From the NCBI RefSeq assembly GCF_014645355.1, contig NZ_BMLS01000002.1, forward strand, positions 620,001 through 684,000: a stretch of 64,000 nt of DNA, written 5' to 3'. How positions within the stretch are numbered: position 1 is the first letter of the stretch; the number at the start of each line of letters is the position of its first letter. Origin of the DNA: Bowmanella pacifica (GTDB lineage Bacteria; Pseudomonadota; Gammaproteobacteria; Enterobacterales; Alteromonadaceae). This document shows, piece by piece, positions 58,918 through 64,000 of this stretch. Position numbers and translations under genes: made by a program. The notes beneath the pieces were generated by a model. The model made no database searches. It was not told the origin of the DNA and was given only the letters and a program-made list of their open reading frames with translations.

Positions 58918-61209
58918 TTATTCTGACAACAATTGTTGTGCTTCAGAAAAAAACCGACGATACATGGCACCCGCCTCTCCCATGGCATCAAGATCTTGTT
59001 CAAATATTGCCAGCCGCTGCCTGGCTGCGTCTTTATCCCGCTCAGCGAGAAAGCGAATAGTCAGCCCGTGGAGCTTAAATTTAAGCAATGGATGCAGTTG
59101 CATCGCTTCCAACCGTCGACTCAGTTCTGCAAACGCCTGCGTTTGATCTTTCCCTTGTCTGAGACGAATATCCACTAATCCCATCTCACTGGATAAACTC
59201 AACAGGCCGCTTTCCCCCTCAGTTTTAAGCGCCATGGCGAGTGCGCGCTGCATACCTTGCTCTGCTTCAGCCAATTGCCCCAACTTTGCCAACAATGTGG
59301 CATGATTTGCGAAGCTCGCTGCAGTCGCGGCCCCCTCTCCCACCAGCGTCAGTTTTAACTGGGCAATTTCGCCTATTTCCTTTGCAGCGCGCGGCATATC
59401 TCCTTGACGCAAGCTGATTTCCGCCAGGGCTTCGCGGCAGTTGAGTACATCCAAACTGGCCCCTAACCCGATAGCACTGGCTGTATCAATGGCAGCAACA
59501 AACGCCTGTTGCGCCAGGGGTAATAGGTCTAGTTGCCGATATGTCTGCCCCAGGGAGGCCTCTAATAACATTCGGGTTCGACTAGGCTCTGGCCAGGTTT
59601 GACTCAATTGCTGTAAGGTCTCGCTCAATAGGCTAATTGCCTTATGCGGCGTTTCCCCTACACGCAGTAATCTGGCTTGCAAATCGCGGCTGCGAATCAA
59701 TTCCAACTGATAACGTTTATCCTGCGACCAAATATGTTGGGCTTGTTCAAGTAGAGCCGCAGCTTGTGGGAGCTTACCGGATTGTTGCCACAAGGATGCC
59801 AGGCCAAAGGCGGCCATGGCGTGAATATCGGCCGATACTGCCTTGTTATCCAATAGCGCCTGATACATTCGCTGCGCACTACTGATATCCTTGAGTAGGT
59901 TGTATATTTCCCCTGCCTGCAAAACCATGGGTGCGGCAATATCGGGTTGCTGTTGCAGGTTAGCCAGCAACCGCGCTTCATGACTTAAAAGTACTTCCTG
60001 AGGCGAAAGCTTGCCATCAGGTCGGCTAGCAAACAGGCTAAGTAAGAACTCCATCACCCCGGCCTGCTTTTGTTCTTCAAGCCTTAACCTGTCGCGCTCC
60101 AGTGCAGCTTGATAGCCCTGATATAAGCCGCTCCCCAAGAACAGTATGGCCAGCACAGCTAAACTGCTGGCAAAAGGATTACGCCTGACAAAACAGCGAA
60201 ATTTATACCCAAAGCCACCATATCCATTTACTGGCCTACCATCCAGTACAGCGGCAATATCAGCCCTGAGTGCGTGTACCGACTGATAACGCTCGGCCGG
60301 TTCGCTGGCGCAGGCACGCTGTACAATGGCCCGAAGCTCCCCGGATAAGACCGATAACTGTTCGCTGCTCAAACGGGACTGTGTAAACAGTGACTGCACC
60401 AGTAAGCCAAGGTTAGACTGTTGCTGTCCCAGGCACTGATCACTGAGCATGCTAAATAACAATAACCCCAGACTGTATACATCCTGATCGGCTCTCGGGG
60501 ACGCTCCCTGCCAGACTTCTGGTGCCGTGTAGGCAGGGGTTCCCCCTTCATGACCAGTTTGCTGCCCCAGCTCGGCACTGATTCCAAAATCTATCAATTT
60601 GAGCTGTCCTTGACTGTTCACCACCACATTTTGCGGCTTAATATCCCGATGAATCAGACCGAATCCATGCAGATAGGCCACCGCATCACATAATTGCAAA
60701 AACAACAGTAAACGGGCCCGTAAAGAAAGCTGATGGGTACGAACATAGGCAAGAGGATCGTCACCTTCCAGATACTCCACCACCATATAGAGGCACCCGT
60801 CCGGCGACTTTCCACCGTCAATCAGGCGGGCAATATTGGTATGATTCAGCTTGGCTAATCGTCGACGCTCCAGTGCAAACCCCTGCTCCAGTCTTTGCTG
60901 ACCAGGCCTGACTAGTTTTAAGGCCGCCGATTCCTGATGCACATCGTCATTACGCTGTACCAAAAACACCTGGCCACTGCCACCATCCCCCAGCAAGGAT
61001 TTAAAACGCCAGACCCCCAACGCCTCGTAGGGTAAAGACACCTTGGGTGTCACTGTATGACTGGCCTCGACATCCAACATACGTTGTAGACGACATATAT
61101 CGTCGGAGGATAGATGCTGACACCGTGACAACCACTCCTGACGTTCATTGGCTGGCATATCCAACAGCATGTCAAAAATGGACATTAAGTGACTAATTGA
61201 CACCGGCAT
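58918..61209 (-). CDS. Hanks-type Ser/Thr protein kinase with TPR-like C-terminus
   Basis: 763 residues. Short N-terminal helix region (1-60, 'LLDMPANERQEWLSRC') as in kinases paired with ECF sigma factors, kinase domain about 68-325 with glycine loop GDGGSG (74-79), Lys98, catalytic 'HRDIKPQN' (187-194, Asp189), DFG (207-209) and APE (229-231), one membrane helix (about 346-366), then a long helical TPR-like region (about 400-750). Active by motifs. The ribosome site is AAGGGA. Likely partner is the ECF sigma at 57662; substrate not proven. Confidence 0.9.
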   Translation of the reverse strand: MPVSISHLMSIFDMLLDMPANERQEWLSRCQHLSSDDICRLQRMLDVEASHTVTPKVSLPYEALGVWRFKSLLGDGGSGQVFLVQRNDDVHQESAALKLVRPGQQRLEQGFALERRRLAKLNHTNIARLIDGGKSPDGCLYMVVEYLEGDDPLAYVRTHQLSLRARLLLFLQLCDAVAYLHGFGLIHRDIKPQNVVVNSQGQLKLIDFGISAELGQQTGHEGGTPAYTAPEVWQGASPRADQDVYSLGLLLFSMLSDQCLGQQQSNLGLLVQSLFTQSRLSSEQLSVLSGELRAIVQRACASEPAERYQSVHALRADIAAVLDGRPVNGYGGFGYKFRCFVRRNPFASSLAVLAILFLGSGLYQGYQAALERDRLRLEEQKQAGVMEFLLSLFASRPDGKLSPQEVLLSHEARLLANLQQQPDIAAPMVLQAGEIYNLLKDISSAQRMYQALLDNKAVSADIHAMAAFGLASLWQQSGKLPQAAALLEQAQHIWSQDKRYQLELIRSRDLQARLLRVGETPHKAISLLSETLQQLSQTWPEPSRTRMLLEASLGQTYRQLDLLPLAQQAFVAAIDTASAIGLGASLDVLNCREALAEISLRQGDMPRAAKEIGEIAQLKLTLVGEGAATAASFANHATLLAKLGQLAEAEQGMQRALAMALKTEGESGLLSLSSEMGLVDIRLRQGKDQTQAFAELSRRLEAMQLHPLLKFKLHGLTIRFLAERDKDAARQRLAIFEQDLDAMGEAGAMYRRFFSEAQQLLSE

Positions 61210-61482
61210 ATTCCCTTGCTGCTTTTTTGTTCATTTTGAAGCAGATGCCAACGCTTTGACAAGTCACAGTCAGGGTTATCCATCTCGCCAGTAGCGATAA
61301 CTTGAGGTTGCTCCATACAGGAACGGCTGGATTGCGGGCAAGGCTAAGGCTAAAACACAGAGGTAGTACCGACTGTTTTTCAGGAAAGCCGTATAGACTT
61401 CCCGATCAAAAAGTTCCCCTCACCTTGCCCACGTTAAGCAACGTGCAGCTAAGCCCTATCTCAATACACAGGGCATAGCCAG

Positions 61483-61494
61483 CGACTATAGTCG
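61483..61494. repeat. Perfect palindrome after the secreted-protein gene
   Basis: CGACTATAGTCG, 12 bases, eight bases past the stop of the 61502 gene within the 292-base gap upstream of the kinase. A nearby CACGTT-AAGC-AACGTG hairpin is also present. No other feature is evident in the gap. Confidence 0.3.
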
Positions 61495-61501
61495 GCCATC
61501 G

Positions 61502-62335
61502 TTAGAACAAGTCTTTTAGGAAACCTTTTACTTTTTCCTTCACCTTGTCTTTCGCTTCTTGTTTCGCTTCGTTTTTGCTTTCATCTACCGCCTCCCCGGT
61601 TGCCTCTTGCATCAAACAAAGCGGGTTGTACTCTGCCGCTTCCCCTTCACAATTCATGCCCTTAGCACCGCCAAGTAGTCCCGACACCATAGACAAGTCC
61701 TGCACATGGGTATTGGCTGGGAGGTTGTAGTAGTCAGAAGCTTTATTGACCTGATTGACCTTAAGCAGACGCATATCATTATCCACCCTCAGCAAACCAC
61801 CATACCCATCGAGATGATGTTCCATCTGAGCGAATTGTGCGGGCAACGCACCATTTGTGCCGACCATGCTCGACCATTTGGCAGTCATATCCAACAGGGC
61901 TTGGCGAATTTCTATCAGGCGGGCATCTTTGGAGAGCACCATTTCGGCACTCACTTTTTTGCCGTTTTGCATATAAGTGGCAATAAAGACAGCACCAGAC
62001 AAGCCGGCCACTTTTTCCGTTTTCCCTGTATTGACAATCTCTGGAGGGGTCTGCTGCGCAGAGGCTTTGCCCGCTTGGGTGCCAAATGCCATACCAGCAA
62101 TATCCTTCAGCGATACAGCAATATAACCTTGCTGAGGATTGCCATTAACACTGTAAACTTCCTCTCCCTGGCGCAATAAAAACTGGCCTGGCGCAAAGTT
62201 CATACGCATTTGCTGGTCATTCTTTACCACGATATCCATTTGCTGCCCGGCAAAATCATAGACCGCCTGAATATCAGCTAAGGCACTTCCGCTTAAGCAA
62301 CAAAGTGAAATGGCGACAGTTTGATAAGCTCTCAT
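61502..62335 (-). CDS. Secreted protein of unknown function with Lys-rich C-terminal helix
   Basis: 277 residues. Signal peptide ending near Ala20, then a beta-rich domain resembling DUF4412-type proteins ('VVKNDQQMRMNF', 'EMVLSKDARLIEI'), two Cys near the end (candidate disulphide, 'GMNCEG' and 'NPLCLM') and a highly charged helical tail 'EAKQEAKDKVKEKVKGFLKD' starting near residue 256. I do not recognise the family with certainty. AAGGGA before ATG. Single gene. Confidence 0.65.
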   Translation of the reverse strand: MRAYQTVAISLCCLSGSALADIQAVYDFAGQQMDIVVKNDQQMRMNFAPGQFLLRQGEEVYSVNGNPQQGYIAVSLKDIAGMAFGTQAGKASAQQTPPEIVNTGKTEKVAGLSGAVFIATYMQNGKKVSAEMVLSKDARLIEIRQALLDMTAKWSSMVGTNGALPAQFAQMEHHLDGYGGLLRVDNDMRLLKVNQVNKASDYYNLPANTHVQDLSMVSGLLGGAKGMNCEGEAAEYNPLCLMQEATGEAVDESKNEAKQEAKDKVKEKVKGFLKDLF

Positions 62336-62436
62336 TTTCTAATCCCTTTTTGGTTGTGTCAGGGATAGATCGAAACCAGCGCAGAAAAGCGGACATGCCC
62401 GACGAAATAAAAACGCTGCGGGCAAAAATGAAGAGA

Positions 62437-62967
62437 TTAGAAGGGATTCAGGGTATAGCCTTGTTGCTGTAACAGCGCGTGCAGGGTCATTGCAGACAAG
62501 CCCAGCGTTACCTCGGGCATCAGGTGTTCAGCAGACAGGTTCATCGCACCAGCCGATTGCCCACAAAGCATCACCTGCACACCTTGTGCAGCCAACGCTT
62601 TAATCAGGCCAGCATTAGCATTGTGGTGTGAAAATTTTTGCCGGTAACTTGCATCATTCAGCAGATCAAACCCGGCTTTGCCATGTACTACCAGGGCCAG
62701 TTGAATGTTTTGCGGTTTCACCCCATTGGCCACATGCATATTGATAAATCGAGCCAATGAATTGAAACGCTTATTCTGAGTGCCTGGCTCAGCCTGTTCT
62801 GCCACATCAAACGCGATTTTAAACTGGGCATCTTGTGGCAAAGGCAGCATATTTTCTACCTTCACATGCTGACCAAAGTCCTGTATCACAGGCCCAGTGG
62901 CAAAAGACGGCTGCTCGGCAGCAGCAAGGGAAGAAAACACCAAAGAAATTAAAAGCCGGCCTTGCAT
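62437..62967 (-). CDS. Periplasmic DsrE-like protein
   Basis: 176 residues. Signal peptide (1-17), then a DsrE/DsrF-like fold with 'FKIAFDVAEQAEPGTQNKRF' split near 48-67, 'QLALVVHGKAGFDLL' near 88 and 'VQVMLCGQSAGAM' near 129. Cytosolic DsrE proteins carry sulfur; secreted versions like this are of unknown role. One Cys at the usual position. It lies 12 bases after the isochorismatase gene, so same operon. Confidence 0.78.
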   Translation of the reverse strand: MQGRLLISLVFSSLAAAEQPSFATGPVIQDFGQHVKVENMLPLPQDAQFKIAFDVAEQAEPGTQNKRFNSLARFINMHVANGVKPQNIQLALVVHGKAGFDLLNDASYRQKFSHHNANAGLIKALAAQGVQVMLCGQSAGAMNLSAEHLMPEVTLGLSAMTLHALLQQQGYTLNPF

Positions 62968-62979
62968 ACGACACCTTAA

Positions 62980-63534
62980 TTAAAGCGCTTTAATCAGCGG
63001 CAATAAGTTTTTAAATTGCGGGTGCTGCGCTTGACCCAGCCATTCGAACAGCACCATATCGGTATTACAAAGTTTAGCGCCTTCCTGGGCCAATCTTTGT
63101 ACTGCCAGTTGGCGGGCACTGTCTTGTCTTGAGGCAATGGCATCAGTAAGCAGATGCACCTGTTTACCCAGTTCTAGCAGCCCAAGACAAGTTTGATAAA
63201 CACAAATATGTGCCTCAATACCGCACACAACAAGATGCTCGACATTCAGCTCTGACAGATGACTACAGAGCCCAGGTTCAGCACATGCATCAAAGTGGTA
63301 TTTAACAATAGGCTGGCGATCACCCAGATAACGGGTCAGTTCAGGCAACGTTGGCCCTAGCCCTTGCGGGTTTTGTTCCAACCACAGAATAGGAATGTCC
63401 AGTTTGTCGGCTGCTTGCAGTAACACCGCAAGACGTGCCAACAAACCGGTCGCATCCGGCATCATGCGCGCCAATTTACCCTGTACATCAATAAGTAGCA
63501 GGGCACAATTTTGCGCACTTAACCGAACAGGCAT
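62980..63534 (-). CDS. Isochorismatase-family cysteine hydrolase
   Basis: 184 residues. Catalytic triad readable: Asp16 ('LLIDVQGK'), Lys78 ('VKYHFDAC') and Cys111 ('CGIEAHICVYQTC'). Probably an amidase-like enzyme (YcaC/hydrolase group), substrate unknown. ATG is two bases after the DUF4870 stop. Confidence 0.88.
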   Translation of the reverse strand: MPVRLSAQNCALLLIDVQGKLARMMPDATGLLARLAVLLQAADKLDIPILWLEQNPQGLGPTLPELTRYLGDRQPIVKYHFDACAEPGLCSHLSELNVEHLVVCGIEAHICVYQTCLGLLELGKQVHLLTDAIASRQDSARQLAVQRLAQEGAKLCNTDMVLFEWLGQAQHPQFKNLLPLIKAL

Positions 63535-63536
63535 AG

Positions 63537-63887
63537 TTACTTGATTAAACGGATAGCAAAAGGTACACGGAATTCCTTACCGCTGGATACGGCCACCGCA
63601 CCCAAAATACAGAAAATCAAATGTACCAGACCGATCACTGGGATTAGCAGCGCGCCAATCAAGATCACAGTCAAGATCATGGCTGCAACATAGCCAAAAA
63701 TAGCCGTGATTGACCAGTTCAGTGCTTCTTTAGACTGGTCAAGTACATAGGCATCATCCTTTTTTACCAGATAAAAGACTAAGCCGGGAATAAAGCCAAA
63801 AAAGATGGTGCCAATCCACAATAACAAGGCCAGATTCTTGGCGTCCTGACTAACCGCACTGGTTTCGGTGGGAAGTGAGTCTGACAT
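63537..63887 (-). CDS. DUF4870 membrane protein
   Basis: 116 residues with two to three helices. 'LALLLWIGTIFFGFIPGLVFYLV' split near 19-41, 'DQSKEALNWSI' near 50 (DUF4870 signature), then a helical pair to 105. Inner membrane, unknown function. AAGGAAAT precedes the ATG. First gene of the run DUF4870-isochorismatase-DsrE. Confidence 0.88.
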   Translation of the reverse strand: MSDSLPTETSAVSQDAKNLALLLWIGTIFFGFIPGLVFYLVKKDDAYVLDQSKEALNWSITAIFGYVAAMILTVILIGALLIPVIGLVHLIFCILGAVAVSSGKEFRVPFAIRLIK

Positions 63888-63974
63888 TATAATTTCCTTT
63901 ATTTTTGTTTAGTTACCTGAAAACGAGACTCTACAAGAGAATCCAAAAATACGCTACTACGACCAGCCAGATTA

Positions 63975-64000
63975 CTGGGGGGACTGGATTTGAACCCAGT
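63975..64000 (-). tRNA. Possible tRNA 3' end, cut by the window edge
   Basis: On the minus strand the last 26 bases read like a T-arm and acceptor end: ACTGG then GTTCAAAT then CCAGT, then CCCCCCAG. There are two oddities: the loop has eight bases instead of seven, and the acceptor is followed by TAA, not the encoded CCA usual in gammaproteobacteria. It may be a degenerate copy or a chance match. Confidence 0.3.

Noticed and set aside
1-64000. CRISPR arrays, insertion sequences, prophage or integron parts
   Set aside because: No regularly spaced repeats, transposase, integrase or phage structural genes seen in either strand.

Overview
The window reads as chromosome from a marine-type gammaproteobacterium, most likely of the Alteromonadales (Alteromonadaceae-like). 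Support: the linked sets tkt-epd-pgk, yggS-proC-yggT-DUF4426, gshB-yqgE-yqgF and pilT-pilU, a DUF3545 gene, MetJ boxes and a classic thrABC attenuation leader. Most of it is housekeeping chromosome. I see no transposase, phage module or CRISPR array.

Layout. (1) 1-4270, minus strand: a truncated DUF481 outer-membrane gene and a glycolysis cluster, epd-pgk-fba, lying downstream of tkt and separated from it by a highly structured, terminator-bearing leader. (2) 6.4-12.8 kb: metK behind three tandem MetJ boxes, a LysE-type exporter, an M48 lipoprotein protease, an Stv-like protein, an MscS channel and a chemoreceptor. (3) 12.9-24.1 kb: tamA-tamB, a VOC protein, rsmE, a GAF histidine kinase, a NarL/DesK-type two-component pair, a membrane protein and a 28-residue peptide coupled to it. 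(4) 24.2-35.7 kb: gshB-yqgE-yqgF, a periplasmic binding protein, a YbaK protein, pilT-pilU-DUF2007, yggS-proC-yggT, DUF4426 and a hybrid histidine kinase. (5) 35.7-42.9 kb: MipA, yaaA, a broken macrodomain gene, tal-pgi, a GNAT, a second GAF kinase and DUF3545. (6) 43-48.6 kb: the thr operon (thrL-thrA-thrB-thrC-ung). (7) 48.6-57.2 kb: a CheY-like regulator, aceK, MAPEG, a PLP enzyme, an AsmA-like protein, a diguanylate cyclase, a FAD oxidase and a small unknown protein. (8) 57.6-64 kb: an ECF sigma factor and a Hanks-type Ser/Thr kinase on either side of luxS, then small secreted and cytosolic proteins, ending at the edge of a possible tRNA.

How the genes work together. tkt, epd, pgk, fba, tal and pgi cover much of lower glycolysis/gluconeogenesis and the non-oxidative pentose phosphate pathway, and epd makes the vitamin B6 precursor. 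metK and the thr operon share MetJ-type operators, tying S-adenosylmethionine level to aspartate-family flux; luxS recycles the SAM by-product. The window is rich in signalling: five histidine kinases/response regulators, a diguanylate cyclase, a chemoreceptor and a sigma/kinase pair.

The observations I rate highest are the switch-like RNA between tkt and epd, the ECF sigma/Ser-Thr kinase pair around luxS, and the combination of MetJ boxes with a Thr/Met-rich attenuation peptide in front of thrA. All function calls come from reading motifs by eye; no database search was run.
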